A DNA stretch of 64,000 nucleotides from NCBI RefSeq assembly GCF_009811555.1, contig NZ_BLIN01000007.1:62001-126000 (forward strand), in the 5' to 3' direction. Shown piece by piece: positions 33,369-42,541 of the stretch (position 1 is its first letter; each line of letters opens with the position of its first letter). The position numbers and the translations under genes were made by a program. The DNA comes from Streptomyces caniferus. GTDB lineage: Bacteria > Actinomycetota > Actinomycetes > Streptomycetales > Streptomycetaceae. The notes below the pieces were generated by a model, which had not been told where the DNA came from, ran no database searches, and saw only the letters and a list, made by a program, of their open reading frames with translations.

Positions 33369-34511
33369 GTGGCTGCATTGGTTCCCGTTAAGCTTGCCCG
33401 AGGGATGGGGAGCTTCCTGAAGAACTGTTCTTGCGTGAAGCCCACGCGGTGCTCTCACTCATACACAATCCGCTACCGCGACTCTGCAGGTAAGCAGCGT
33501 GAAGAAACGGGCTACCCGACGCAAGACGCTGCCAAAGATCGCCTTACGGCAATCTACAACGATAAGCGCAATACGCCCATTTCCGTCGCTGAGGTCAGGG
33601 CTCAGCTAGGTCGAATGTCCTTCAAGGAGTATGCGGAGGATTGGCGTACCCGTCGGCGGGATATCGTGGAATATGCCACGGGCCCTGCTCACGAGACGTA
33701 CCTGCGGGCGCATTTGTATCCGGAGTTTTCTTCTAGGAAGATGGAAACGTTCGCTCCTATGACCCTGGAACGCTTCATCGCGACCATGGAACGGAACGAC
33801 GTGCAGCTTGGAACGCAGAGGAACGCCTACGGCCTTCTTCATGCAATCCTGACGGATGCCTTTCGTAAAGGGGCAATCGCGGCGGACCCTACGCTCGGCG
33901 TGATACCGCCGAAATACATACCTGACCGGGCCGTCGTCCCCGCGAAGGGCTACATAAAAGAAGCGGCGGGGAAAGCCGACTTTCAGCTGGCCATGCATAT
34001 GCGGATGATGTATGGATGTGGCCTGAGGAACGGTGAAGCTCGTGCCGTCAATATCAACAATATCGTTGCTGATGACGTGTATCGAGTGACGGAGCAAATA
34101 CATCATTACACCTACCGGCCGGCACCATTGAAGCATCGAGAGGTCGGTGAGTTTCGCGAAGTTCCGCTCCCGCGATCGGTTAAGGAAGCAATCGAACGAT
34201 TCGTGGAGAGGCATGGGGTCTCGGAGGACGGGTACCTGCTTCGCGGGCCGACGGGATACTTCACGTACTCCATGGAGTCTCGGCGGGCTAGGAACCTTTT
34301 CAAGAAGGTGCCTCCTCCAGAGGGCATGACGTTGTACGGCTTTCGTCACTTCTTCGCGTCGAACTGTTTGAGCCACGGGATCCCAATCACGGATGTCGCG
34401 GAGTGGATGGGCCACAGGAACATCCAGATCACTTACCGCACTTATCGGCATCTGATGCCGGGGTCGATCACTGCGGCCGCCAAGATCTTGGACCACGACC
34501 TCGCTGCGTAG
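33369..34511 (+). CDS. Tyrosine recombinase / integrase
   Basis: 380 aa. An N-terminal SAM-like DNA-binding domain (MSFKEYAEDWRTRRRDIVEY) precedes the catalytic domain: Arg in GCGLRNGEARAV, the box GFRHFFASN where the usual HxxR has Tyr for His, and GHRNIQITYRTYRHL with the nucleophile Tyr. It catalyses site-specific integration and excision. GTG 33369 is chosen; ATG 33405 in MGSFLKNCSC is an alternative. It follows the excisionase and is followed within 70 bp by repeats that may be recombinase arm sites. AT-richer codons mark it as acquired. Confidence 0.9.
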   Translation: MAALVPVKLARGMGSFLKNCSCVKPTRCSHSYTIRYRDSAGKQREETGYPTQDAAKDRLTAIYNDKRNTPISVAEVRAQLGRMSFKEYAEDWRTRRRDIVEYATGPAHETYLRAHLYPEFSSRKMETFAPMTLERFIATMERNDVQLGTQRNAYGLLHAILTDAFRKGAIAADPTLGVIPPKYIPDRAVVPAKGYIKEAAGKADFQLAMHMRMMYGCGLRNGEARAVNINNIVADDVYRVTEQIHHYTYRPAPLKHREVGEFREVPLPRSVKEAIERFVERHGVSEDGYLLRGPTGYFTYSMESRRARNLFKKVPPPEGMTLYGFRHFFASNCLSHGIPITDVAEWMGHRNIQITYRTYRHLMPGSITAAAKILDHDLAA

Positions 34512-34523
34512 AGGCAAAGGTCC

Positions 34524-34576
34524 CTGACATGTCAGCCATTGGATGGGGTCCCGACTGGTGCTGACGGTTTGCTGAC
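34524..34576. repeat. Candidate integrase arm/attachment repeats
   Basis: A 12-bp palindrome CTGACATGTCAG (34524-34535) is followed by two direct copies of TGCTGAC at 34559-34565 and 34570-34576, 11 bp apart, i.e. one helical turn. They lie just after the integrase stop, where attP arm sites are expected. The core attachment site cannot be defined without the empty-site sequence. Confidence 0.45.
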
Positions 34577-34622
34577 CCCAGGTGGTCGTCAAGCCGCCGC
34601 GACCTGCAAGAACGCTGATCTG

Positions 34623-35322
34623 ATGCATCTTCGGCTTCCATTGGCACCGCCCCATCCAGGCCCGGGCCAACAGCCCCATGGTGTGCTCGGGTTGCTGCTC
34701 CGTCTTCCGGCGCGACGACCTGATGGCCTTCGGCGGATTTCCGGAGCGGACCATCGTCGAGGACATGGACTACACCTGGTCCCAGCAGATCGCGGGCAGG
34801 CGCGCGGTCTACGTCTCCGACGCCGTAGCCCTCGCCGCCGATCCGGAAGACCTCACCTACCTCCGCAAACAGGTCTGGCGCTGGATGGCCGGCTTCTGCC
34901 AGAACGTCCGGCTCCACGTCGGACGGCTGGTCGTTCACAAACCTCTGCTGGCGGTCTGGGTGCTCCTCGCCCTCCTGGAGATCCTCACCGCACCGCTCTG
35001 GTGGGCGACACCGTTCGTGCTCGCCGCGACCACCCACCAACCGCTCGCGCTCGCCTTCACCTGGTGGGCCGGAGCCGAACTCCTCCTCACCCTGCCACCC
35101 CTCCTCTACGCCGCCCGACGCCGCAAACTCCCCCTCGCAGGAGTGCTGTTGAACATCCCCTGCGTCTACGCAACCAAGGCCGTCAACCTCGTCTACGCCT
35201 GGAAGGCCCTCATCGTGGAACTTCTCCTGGTGCCCCTACGCCTGTCACGCGGCCTGACGGTCTATGAAAAGGGACGGGCCGACTACCGGCCGATGCGGTC
35301 GGCTTCGGCGGGGGTGGGCTGA
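34623..35322 (+). pseudogene. Glycosyltransferase family 2, 5'-truncated
   Basis: The frame begins just after a TGA at 34620 and keeps only the C-terminal part of a membrane GT2 (hyaluronan/cellulose synthase-like) enzyme: NSPMVCSGCCSVFRRDDLMA, FGGFPERTIVEDMDYTWSQQ (the ED and acceptor motifs), LRKQVWRWMAGFCQN (the Q..RW motif) and three membrane helices. The catalytic N-terminal domain with the UDP-sugar-binding DxD is missing. The break point coincides with the end of the integrase region, suggesting loss by recombination. An ATG at 34678 gives a 214-aa frame, but a functional protein is unlikely. Confidence 0.78.
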
Positions 35323-35344
35323 GTTGCGCTGAGCCATGGTGGGG

Positions 35345-35377
35345 GACGCCGCTCCGCCGCATTACCGGAGCGGCGTC
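35345..35377 (+). terminator. Hairpin terminator after the GT2 remnant
   Basis: A perfect 12-bp stem, GACGCCGCTCCG (35345-35356) with CGGAGCGGCGTC (35366-35377), and a 9-nt loop, 23 bp after the glycosyltransferase stop. Confidence 0.75.
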
Positions 35378-35637
35378 CTGATCCCCTGACTTGCGAGCCC
35401 GCGAGAACGCGCTCGGCAGGCAATCAGGAAGGGGCCGGCGACCCCGGCGAGCGAAAACACAAGGCAGACGAACAAACACCAGAAAGCAATTCTCTTGACC
35501 TTGCGGCGATTGGCGGCGGCGGGACGCCTTTTCCGCGGCTGAGGCGCAGAATCATTCGAGCGGTTCGGGTCTCGCGGTCCCTCGGTGTTCGCTGCCGCTG
35601 AGGTTCGAGCTCAGTTCTGTGGAGGCCTGAACTCTAA

Positions 35638-35762
35638 GAGGTTGTCTCACGTGACAAGTTTCGCGAGCCTCTTGTAGCAGGTCAGGGCGACGGCCATGGC
35701 CAGGCCTCGGCTCTGCCTGTCGTTGCGGACCCCGTACGGGATCTTGAGACCACGAGCAGCCC
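35638..35762 (-). mobile_element. IS5-family relic (3' end)
   Basis: The terminal repeat GAGGTTGTCTCACGTG at 35638-35653 is followed, reading leftward, by the last ~34 codons of a transposase: GLKIPYGVRNDRQSRG, then LAMAVALTCYKRLAKLVT and stop. The rest of the element is gone. It ends against the start of the DinB gene. The 260 bp before it (35378-35637) holds nothing recognisable. Confidence 0.75.
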
Positions 35763-35780
35763 ATGGCAGGCTCATGCCGC

Positions 35781-36365
35781 ATGATCGATGAATTCGCGAA
35801 AGGCAACCTGCACGGGAGACTGCGGCGGGACCGCAAGGCGCTGCTCTGGAAACTCGACGGCTTGTCCGAATACGACGCCCGCCGACCTTTGACAGCGACC
35901 GGGACCAACCTCCTCGGCCTGGTCAAACACGTGGCCACCGTCGAGGCCAGGTACTTCGGCGAGGTCTTCGACCGCCCTTCCCCGGAACCGCTGCCCCGGT
36001 GGCAGGATTCCGACGGCAGCGATCTGTGGGCGACCGAGGACGAGACCCGCGATCAGATCATCGGGTTCTACTGGCGCACGTGGGAACACTCGGACGCGAC
36101 GATCAACGAGCTTGCCCTCGACGCCCCCGGCCACGTGCCGTGGTGGCCGGAGCCTTATGCCGACACCAACCTGTTCGCCATCATGGTCCATGTCCTCGGC
36201 GAGTCCATCCGGCATGCCGGGCACGCCGATATCCTGCGCGAGGACCTCGACGCCCGGACCGGGTTGCGCGCCGAACTCGAGAAACAGATCGACGAGGAAG
36301 CCCGTGCAGCCTACTGCGCGAAGATCGAGCAGGCCGCCAGGTCGGCCGCACCAATCAAGGCTTAG
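35781..36365 (+). CDS. DinB/DUF664 family protein
   Basis: 194 aa four-helix DinB-like protein: LLWKLDGLSEYDARRPLTAT, NLLGLVKHVATVEARYFGE and the late MVHVLGESIRHAGHADILRE carry the three spaced His residues that bind metal in the family (bacillithiol/mycothiol transferase-like proteins). ATG 35781 is chosen from position; the upstream site is weak because an IS relic abuts it. The stop TAG joins directly to the left terminal repeat of the next IS5-family copy. The reaction is unknown; thiol transfer to small molecules is a family guess. Confidence 0.85.
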   Translation: MIDEFAKGNLHGRLRRDRKALLWKLDGLSEYDARRPLTATGTNLLGLVKHVATVEARYFGEVFDRPSPEPLPRWQDSDGSDLWATEDETRDQIIGFYWRTWEHSDATINELALDAPGHVPWWPEPYADTNLFAIMVHVLGESIRHAGHADILREDLDARTGLRAELEKQIDEEARAAYCAKIEQAARSAAPIKA

Positions 36366-37016
36366 AGGTTGTCTCACGTGACGTGATGTTCGTGCGGCAT
36401 GATGCCGGTCGTGGGTGCTGAGCTATCGAAGCGCCTGATTCCTGGTGAACTCTGGGAGTTGGCTGCCCCGTTGCTGCCGTCGTTCGCTGCTCGTTCGCAA
36501 GGTGGTGGGACCGCTCGTGTGACGAGCGGGCCGTGTTCACGGCAGTGGTGTACGCGCTGACCAGCGCCTGTGCCTGGCGGCATCTGCCGCCGACGTTCGG
36601 CACGTCGCCCGCCACCGCGCATCGCCGCTTCACGGCATGGACCGAGGCCGGCGATCGTCGACGCGGCCTCCGTTCGCGCCAAAGGGGGGATCGCTGACTG
36701 GGCCGAGCCCGGTCGATCGCGGTAAGAAGGGCAGCAAGCTGCATGTGCTGTCCGATGCCCAGGGCATCCCGCTCGCCGTCGCCGTGTCCAGCGCGAACAT
36801 GCACGACAGCCTCGCCCTCAAGCCGCTCATCCGCCGCATACCCGCCGTCCGGCCCCGCCGGGGGCCACAGCGGCGCCGACCCGTCAAACTCCGTGCGGAC
36901 AAGGCGTACTTCTCCGCCGAACTACCTGGCGCTCGCACTTACTCGCCTTCCTCGGCCTGGCCGCCGCCCTGACCTGCTACAAGAAGCTCGCGAAACTTGC
37001 CACGTGAGACACCCTC
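36365..37016 (+). mobile_element. IS5-family insertion sequence, degenerate
   Basis: The terminal repeats are GAGGTTGTCTCACGTG (36365-36380) and its near-inverse CACGTGAGACACCCTC (37001-37016). At 652 bp it is shorter than active IS5 members (~800-900 bp) because of internal deletions in the transposase. Confidence 0.8.
36402..37007 (+). pseudogene. IS5-family transposase with internal deletions
   Basis: Pieces in different frames: MPVVGAELSKRLIPGELWEL and APLLPSFAARSQGG; DERAVFTAVVYALTSACAWR and FTAWTEAG; then FAPKGGSLTGPSPVDRGKKG, SKLHVLSDAQGIPLAVAVSS and LRADKAYFSAE; finally LAFLGLAAALTCYKKLAKLA. The stretch before KGGSLTGPSPVDRGKKGSK and the stretch after DKAY are missing, so catalytic DDE residues are lost. 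Not functional. Confidence 0.8.
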
Positions 37017-37252
37017 CAATTGTGACCAGCCCGTTTGGGACCATCAGCGACTTCGGCGACGAACAGGTGGGTGAGCGTGACCGACAGCGTCCCGTGGGGT
37101 GCCGCCGAACCACGCATCCGGCCAGCCACTCCACTCCACCGTGCCGCTCCCACTCACCACGCATCACCAACTCATCGTTCCAGTAGGAGGCGTGTGGTCG
37201 TGAACAGGCAATTCAACACCCTCATCGAACAATCGATCCCTATGCTGACGGC

Positions 37253-38257
37253 ATGATCGACGTACCGCTTTCGGCGCTGGAAGTCGCGATGGTTCAAACG
37301 GGTACCCGAGCCGTGGAGACCCTGCGCGACACCACCGCCTTCGCGCAGGGGCTGGAACGGCTCGGCTACCACCGGATCTGGTACGCCGAGCATCACCACT
37401 CACCCGCCATTGGCGCATTCCCACCGGTCGTACTGACCGCGCACGCCGCTGCCTCGACCTCTGCGATCCGTCTCGGTTCGGGCGGAGTACTGGCACCCAA
37501 CCACGCGCCCCTCACCCTCGCGGAACAGTTCGGGACGCTGGCCGCCTTGCACGAGGACCGCATCGACCTGGGCATCGGCCGCGGCCCCGGCACCTTCGAC
37601 GAGGCCATCGCGCGGGCGCTGCGCCGCGGAGCCGGACCCACGACGGACGCGGAGTACCACGGTGACGTGGCCGCGATCCTGACCTTTCTCGTCGAGGAAG
37701 TCGCACTCGGCTCCCTCCCGGAGCCATGGCTGCTGGTCTCCAGCACCGCAGGTGCCGCTCTCGCCGCACAACTCGGCCTGCCGATCGCCGTCGCGCACCA
37801 CATCCGGCCGGACAACACCCGCGCGGCGCTGGAACGTTACCGGTCCGCCTTCACCCCGTCCCGTTGGTGCGAACAACCTCGGGTGCTGGTGTGCGTGGAG
37901 GCGGTGTGTGCCGAGACGGAAGAAGAAGCCGCGTGGCGAGTGAGACCGATGGACGTCATCAAGGCCGGGCTCCTCAAAGGCTTGAGTGAGATCCCCTTCC
38001 CCACGCCCGCCGAGGCGGCCGCCCACCCCTTCACGGCCGAGGAGCGACGAGCACTGGCCGGCTTCCGTGCAGAGCAAGCCGTTGGTACGCCCGAGACCGT
38101 CGTACAGCGGCTTGCGCAACTGGCGGCTGAGACCGGAGCAGACGAACTGATGCTGACCACACCCGTCTACGACCTCCACGACCGCATTCGCTCCTACGAA
38201 CTCATCAAGAAGCACTCGGAGGCCACGACTGCCGCGACCAGCACGACCGCACCGTAG
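37253..38257 (+). CDS. LLM-class (luciferase-like) flavin oxidoreductase
   Basis: 334 aa TIM-barrel of the bacterial luciferase family: YHRIWYAEHHHSPAIGAFPP near the N-terminus, LGSGGVLAPNHAPLTLAEQF, RIDLGIGRGPGT, and the late VGTPETVVQRLAQLAAETGA and ADELMLTTPVYD. It uses reduced FMN or F420 for monooxygenation or hydride transfer; the substrate is unknown. ATG 37253 is preceded by no strong ribosome-binding site. It stands alone between the degenerate IS5 copy and the DUF1707 gene. Confidence 0.88.
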   Translation: MIDVPLSALEVAMVQTGTRAVETLRDTTAFAQGLERLGYHRIWYAEHHHSPAIGAFPPVVLTAHAAASTSAIRLGSGGVLAPNHAPLTLAEQFGTLAALHEDRIDLGIGRGPGTFDEAIARALRRGAGPTTDAEYHGDVAAILTFLVEEVALGSLPEPWLLVSSTAGAALAAQLGLPIAVAHHIRPDNTRAALERYRSAFTPSRWCEQPRVLVCVEAVCAETEEEAAWRVRPMDVIKAGLLKGLSEIPFPTPAEAAAHPFTAEERRALAGFRAEQAVGTPETVVQRLAQLAAETGADELMLTTPVYDLHDRIRSYELIKKHSEATTAATSTTAP

Positions 38258-38479
38258 AGCCATGCCGGGAGGGAGACACCGCCGGGGAACTGTGGGTCGC
38301 AGTCGCCCCCACTAGTGCTGTGTGACCCCGTGGGTTCACCTGCAGCGGATCGTGCCCCGCGGTGGCAGAAGCTTCGGTGCGCTACCGGCGCGCGATGCTG
38401 CTGCCGGCCTCGGCAGGCGGGGGAGTGGTGCGGGGACGAAATAGGCGGTGGACGGGTGGTCCCGGTGCCGGATGGTGCC

Positions 38480-39022
38480 TCAACGCCGCGCGTGGCGGAC
38501 CTTCAGCCGTCCGTACCCCATGGCCCCGGAGATCCGGATCTTCGGCCCGCCGGGGCCGGAGGGCTGCCGGGGCTTGTAGTGCGAGTCCTTCCACCCGGTG
38601 CGCAGGCCCTCGAGGTCGACGATCGCGTCGCGAGGCACCGTGATCTTGGCCTTGCCGCTTCCGAGTTGCAACTCGATGTCGACTACCGGATGTTCGATGA
38701 TCGCCCGGGACAGGTCCAGGTGCACCCTTCCGAATGCGGACTCGACCTTCAGGACCCGAGGCACCCGCCATGCACCGCGCCGCTGGATCCGCCCGCTGTG
38801 GGCGGCAACCGTGGACGTGGTGCCGGCACTCTCCTCCGGGAGCGAGGCCAGAGCCGACACGAGTTCGCCGTGCGCCTTGGCAGTGAGCACCTGGTGGAGA
38901 CGTTCGTCCATCTCCTCATGAGAGATGTGCCCTTTGGTGTACGCCTCCTGCAGGCGCTGCACAGCCGTGTCGCGGTCGTCTTCGCCGACCAGTGGCGACG
39001 GGTCTTCCGGCAGAGAGGTCAC
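38480..39022 (-). CDS. DUF1707 (SHOCT-like) protein
   Basis: 180 aa. The N-terminal DUF1707 segment DRDTAVQRLQEAYTKGHISH, EEMDERLHQVLTAK is followed by a linker and a beta-rich C-terminal half (VLKVESAFGRVHLDLSRAII, then LQLGSGKAKITVPRDAIVDL), like the YvqF/LiaF-type beta-solenoid often paired with DUF1707. There are no membrane helices. It may take part in cell-envelope sensing, but no role is established. Confidence 0.82.
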   Translation of the reverse strand: MTSLPEDPSPLVGEDDRDTAVQRLQEAYTKGHISHEEMDERLHQVLTAKAHGELVSALASLPEESAGTTSTVAAHSGRIQRRGAWRVPRVLKVESAFGRVHLDLSRAIIEHPVVDIELQLGSGKAKITVPRDAIVDLEGLRTGWKDSHYKPRQPSGPGGPKIRISGAMGYGRLKVRHARR

Positions 39023-39646
39023 CGTTTCACATTACTGCCATACCGGCGATGCGCACGTGCCAACGTCCGCAGCGGGCACGGAATCCGACGGTGAGACCGA
39101 CCGTTCGTCATCGTGGCCTTGATCGCCCAACTCCCCGGCGAACGCGCATGGTTACAGCATCAGCCGTCGCCTCAGAAGCCCCTCAGTCATCATCAGGCAG
39201 TGCCAGCCGTGAACTACTGCGCATCGCCACCGCGACCGTTCCCGCGATCCATCGCCATTGCCACTGTGACCGTCTCCGGGATCGGCATCGCCCTATTCGT
39301 CGTCGCAGACGGGACCGCGCTGACCCTTCTTCTCCTCTTGACCAGGTGCCTTACGTCGACCGCAGCAGGGATCTGCCTCCCCGGCCCATCGCCGCTGAAA
39401 GCTTTTACGAAGCGCCGTTCGGGGGTGTTCGGTGTTCTGCGGACGACGTGACGGTCCGTGTGCCCGGCTGCGATGCGGACGTGAAGCTCGCCGAAGCGCC
39501 GTCTTGCGCGCGACCGCTTTGACGCGAAAGGCCCCAGTCCGACGCCCACAGTGGAGACGGCGAGCCCGATGACTGTGTGGACGCCGTTGGCGGCGGTGGT
39601 GGCGGTGGCCAGGGCTGTCTATTTCTCGCCCAGCAGGATGCGCAAC
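39023..39646. other. Intergenic stretch, no secure gene
   Basis: 624 bp. A plus-strand frame at 39113-39451 contains one hydrophobic stretch (SIAIATVTVSGIGIALFVVA) but has poor codon bias and no family resemblance. I do not call a gene here; it may be decayed DNA next to the IS remnant. Confidence 0.35.
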
Positions 39647-39862
39647 TCATGGACGGTGGCTGTGAGTTAGGCAGTTTGGTGTGGATCGCCTTGCTGACCA
39701 GATAAAGGTGGCGGCGATGTGTGGTCCGGCGAGGTAGACGGTGGCGGTCTTGTCGTAGCGGGTGGCCAGCTGGGCCATTTGGTGATTCGTCACCGCCACC
39801 GCCCACCCCGCCTCGGCGTCCGGCCCGGTAGCAATGGCTGGATCTTCGCCACTGGGCGTCAA
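39647..39862 (-). pseudogene. Transposase C-terminal fragment
   Basis: Reading leftward, NHQMAQLATRYDKTATVYLA then GPHIAATFIWSARRS matches the C-terminal end of IS5-family DDE transposases (LATRFDKTATVYLAGLHIA). Only this piece is left; no terminal repeats were found. Confidence 0.65.
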
Positions 39863-39951
39863 TCAGCGACACACATCAACAAACGATTAAATGACCCGTA
39901 GGGGGCGACCCAGGGCCTCTATATGGGTCAGCGTGCCGCAGCTACGGCCGC

Positions 39952-40407
39952 TCACCGGGGGGGAAGCAGGTTATGCCATGCGTGTCCGCAGGTGTCTTTG
40001 CAGTACGTCTGCCTGCGGCGGGTGTCGGCGACGGAGAACACCGAGACGAGGATACGGAACGCTTTGACGTGTTCGTCGGCGGGTAGGGCTGCGAACCCGT
40101 AGCGAGGTGGATCCATGCAGATCATCACCGAAGGGTTGGCCGTGGGCTTTACACCGGACCGGGCAACTCCCGCGCGCCCGTCTGTCGCCGTGATGTGCGC
40201 TTGCATCGCGTAGCCGGCGACTTCTTGCAGTACAACCTGCCGTCCTACCGGGGAAAGGGCGCAGAACCAGGCTGTCCCGTCGTCCAACGTGCGAAGCCCT
40301 TGGGCGACCTCGTTGGCGACTCGCTCGGCTTCACGCCGAATGACTCGCCCATCCTCACTGTTTGTCCCCATCATCTCCCGATCATTCCAGATCGCCCCGG
40401 CAGTCAC
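39952..40407 (-). CDS. DUF5958 family protein
   Basis: About 151 aa. NEVAQGLRTLDDGTAWFCAL, YAMQAHITATDGRAGVARSG and KPTANPSVMI, plus the C-terminal ADTRRRQTYCKDTCGHAWHN match the DUF5958 family I remember from Streptomyces, which ends in C-x(3)-C-x-H-xWH. The conserved Cys/His cluster suggests metal binding. The start is uncertain: GTG 40407 has AAGGGG upstream, while ATGs at 40374 and 40371 are possible. Function unknown. Confidence 0.8.
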   Translation of the reverse strand: MTAGAIWNDREMMGTNSEDGRVIRREAERVANEVAQGLRTLDDGTAWFCALSPVGRQVVLQEVAGYAMQAHITATDGRAGVARSGVKPTANPSVMICMDPPRYGFAALPADEHVKAFRILVSVFSVADTRRRQTYCKDTCGHAWHNLLPPR

Positions 40408-40643
40408 GGCCCCTTCGTCGCCCGGCCTCGCGCACTTGCGGCAGCGCTCGCCGCGATCCCGTAGGGGAGGGGAGGGAGTCATGACTCACGTGCCGACATC
40501 CACTGCTGATCCTGCGGTGCTTCCGCTCGCGTGCAGACGCACTGCTGTTGACGCCACCCGGTAGGTGCGCAGAATGACCTCACACTCCACCTCTCTCATG
40601 GGGTGGGGTCCTGCACCTCCGGCGATGACGAAACCAGGTGGTC

Positions 40644-41285
40644 ATGCAGGTCGGCGCACTTGCCATTGGGTGGGGCATGTTCTTATTGCTCCCTGCCGTG
40701 CCCTGGTTCTTGTTCCCCGGGCGCCGGAAGAGGGGAGCGGTGGCGGCGCTCTTATGGGCGGGTGTGTGCGGTGCTTGGGCGCTGAACACCTATGGGGCGG
40801 GGGCCGTTCGGGTCCTCGCCGTCATTGTGGTCAGCTCGTCCGTGCGCGTGGTTGCCGAGATGGCCGGCGTTTTCGGTCGAGAGCGTGAGGTGCGTGCGCA
40901 TCGCCTCACCTGCCTCGACTCCCCCTCGTGCGGGGTGAAGCACCGGACGGAGAGGATGCCGTACATCCTGGTGGCCTTCCTCGCCACGGCCTTCCTTCTG
41001 ATGCTGTACACCGCATGGCCTCAGCGCTCAGAGGCACTTCGCTGTGGCGGCTGGTGCTGGTCAGGCCCGTATGCGGTGCTGCTGCAGGGGCCGGGGGCAG
41101 CCGGGTCCGGCCCCCATCCGTCGCCGCGGGTCATGGCGTGGGTTGTCTCGGCGAGGGTGCACATGTGGGCCCCGTCGCAGTCCCCGGGCCGCAGCGAATC
41201 CGACGTGTCCAGCGTGCTGATCTGCAGGGATGCCGGCTCGCGGTTGCCCTCCCCTTTCCGGCTTCCCTCTGTCCCCCCTCCCTAG
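40644..41285 (+). CDS. Small integral membrane protein
   Basis: Up to 213 aa. Four hydrophobic helices are clear: ALAIGWGMFLLLPAVPWFLF, VAALLWAGVCGAWALNTYG, VRVLAVIVVSSSVRVVAEMA and MPYILVAFLATAFLLMLYTA. After residue ~130 the sequence is low in secondary structure and may be an out-of-gene extension, because the frame only stops at 41285, where it overlaps the convergent DegT-like gene by 4 nt. ATG 40644 has AGGTGG upstream. Function unknown. Confidence 0.55.
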   Translation: MQVGALAIGWGMFLLLPAVPWFLFPGRRKRGAVAALLWAGVCGAWALNTYGAGAVRVLAVIVVSSSVRVVAEMAGVFGREREVRAHRLTCLDSPSCGVKHRTERMPYILVAFLATAFLLMLYTAWPQRSEALRCGGWCWSGPYAVLLQGPGAAGSGPHPSPRVMAWVVSARVHMWAPSQSPGRSESDVSSVLICRDAGSRLPSPFRLPSVPPP

Positions 41286-42541
41286 TACCGCCCGCTCGCC
41301 GTCGTCGGCATCGACACCGGAGGCGGTGGACCGCCGTTCAGTTCGGCCAGCGACGCGTCCAGCGCCTCGACGAGGTAGTCCTCCTGAGAGGGCGTCAGCA
41401 GGGGGTGGCAGGGGAGGTTGAGGTGCTGGTCGAACCAGCTGCGTTCGGCGACCGGGCACTCGCCGCGCAGATGTCCTCGGTGGCGCCACTGGGGCAGCAG
41501 ATGCTGGGGGAAGTAGCGCAGTTGGATCTCCACGCCCCTGCGGTCCAGCGCCAGGACGAGCCGGTCGCGTACCTCCTGGTGGTCGGCGAAGCAGGTGTAG
41601 AGGTGATAGGCGTGCTCGCTGTGGGCGGGCGCCAACTGGGGCGTGATGAAGGGGTAGCGGGTGAGTACCTCGTTGAGGCGCCCGGCGAGGGCGCGCCGAC
41701 GGCCGACGGCGGCCCATAGTTCGGTGAGTTGAGCCTGTCCGAGGGCCGCTACGGTCTCCGGCATCGTCGTGTCCCTGCCGGTCCGCCGCGGAGAGCCGCG
41801 GTGCAGGGGTGCGGCGTGCGCGGCCCACGGCAGCAGGCCAGGACGAGCCGCTCCGGCCTGCGGGGTGCGCACGATACGGGTGTCCCGGTCGGCGGCGCGC
41901 AGCAGGCGGAAGCGTTCGGCCCAGTCGTCCCGGTCGCAGGTGATCAGACCGCCCTCGGCGGACAGGGTGCCGTTCCTGGCGTTGCGGAGGCTGAAGGTGG
42001 CCAGGTCGGCCAGCGAACCGGGACTCCGTCCGCGGTAGCGGGCGCCCAGTGCATGCGCACAGTCCTCCAGCACGATGAAGCCGTGGCGTCGCGCCAGCGC
42101 CATGATGCTGTCCATCTCGGCGGGGCAGCCGCCGTAGTGCACCAGCAGCAGAGCCTTGGTACGAGGGGTGATCAGCGCTTCCAGCGCGGCCGGGTCGATG
42201 TTGAGGGTCGTCGGGTCGATGTCGCAGAACCGGACGTGTACGTCGTGGTCGCACAGCGGCTGGACGGTCGCCCGGTGGGTCTGCGGGGTGGCGATCACCT
42301 CGTCGCCCGGTTCCAGATCGAGCATGCGGACCGCGAGCTGGAGGGCGACCGTTCCGCTGGTCACCGAGATCGCGTGGCGGCTGCCGACCGTCTCGGCGAA
42401 GGAGCGCTCGAACCCCTCGCGCCGGCTGCCCGTCGGCAGTGGGCTGGTGTCGTGGGCGAGCTCGGTCAGTACGGCCGCCTCGGCGCCGGCCGAGATGCTG
42501 CCCCGTTTCCCCCAGGGCACGACGTAGCTCCTGTCCAGCAT
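41282..42541 (-). CDS. DegT/DnrJ/EryC1/StrS-family protein without the PLP lysine
   Basis: 419 aa with the fold type I aminotransferase pattern: GSRHAISVTSGTVALQLAVR, PGDEVIATPQTHRATVQPL, VHYGGCPAEMDSI, IVLEDCAHALGARYRG and the glycine-rich EGGL. The active-site segment reads FSLRNARNGTLSAEGGL, where active members have FSxHxxKNxTxGEGG: the Schiff-base Lys is Arg189. It may therefore be a non-aminotransferase, for example a regulatory or dehydratase-like member, or inactive. It is divergent from nothing obvious; the LacI gene lies upstream on the same strand 0.43 kb away. A sugar-modifying role is not supported by neighbours. Confidence 0.82.
   Translation of the reverse strand: MLDRSYVVPWGKRGSISAGAEAAVLTELAHDTSPLPTGSRREGFERSFAETVGSRHAISVTSGTVALQLAVRMLDLEPGDEVIATPQTHRATVQPLCDHDVHVRFCDIDPTTLNIDPAALEALITPRTKALLLVHYGGCPAEMDSIMALARRHGFIVLEDCAHALGARYRGRSPGSLADLATFSLRNARNGTLSAEGGLITCDRDDWAERFRLLRAADRDTRIVRTPQAGAARPGLLPWAAHAAPLHRGSPRRTGRDTTMPETVAALGQAQLTELWAAVGRRRALAGRLNEVLTRYPFITPQLAPAHSEHAYHLYTCFADHQEVRDRLVLALDRRGVEIQLRYFPQHLLPQWRHRGHLRGECPVAERSWFDQHLNLPCHPLLTPSQEDYLVEALDASLAELNGGPPPPVSMPTTASGRY

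Noticed and set aside
34512..34640. Search for a tRNA gene as the integrase attachment site
   Set aside because: No cloverleaf or CCA end could be recognised next to the integrase.
39113..39451. 112-codon plus-strand frame with one hydrophobic stretch
   Set aside because: Weak codon bias, no good ribosome-binding site and no resemblance to a known family.
41061..42254. A ~400-codon frame antisense/alternate to the DegT-like gene
   Set aside because: Arg/Pro-rich shadow of the DegT reading frame with no motifs.
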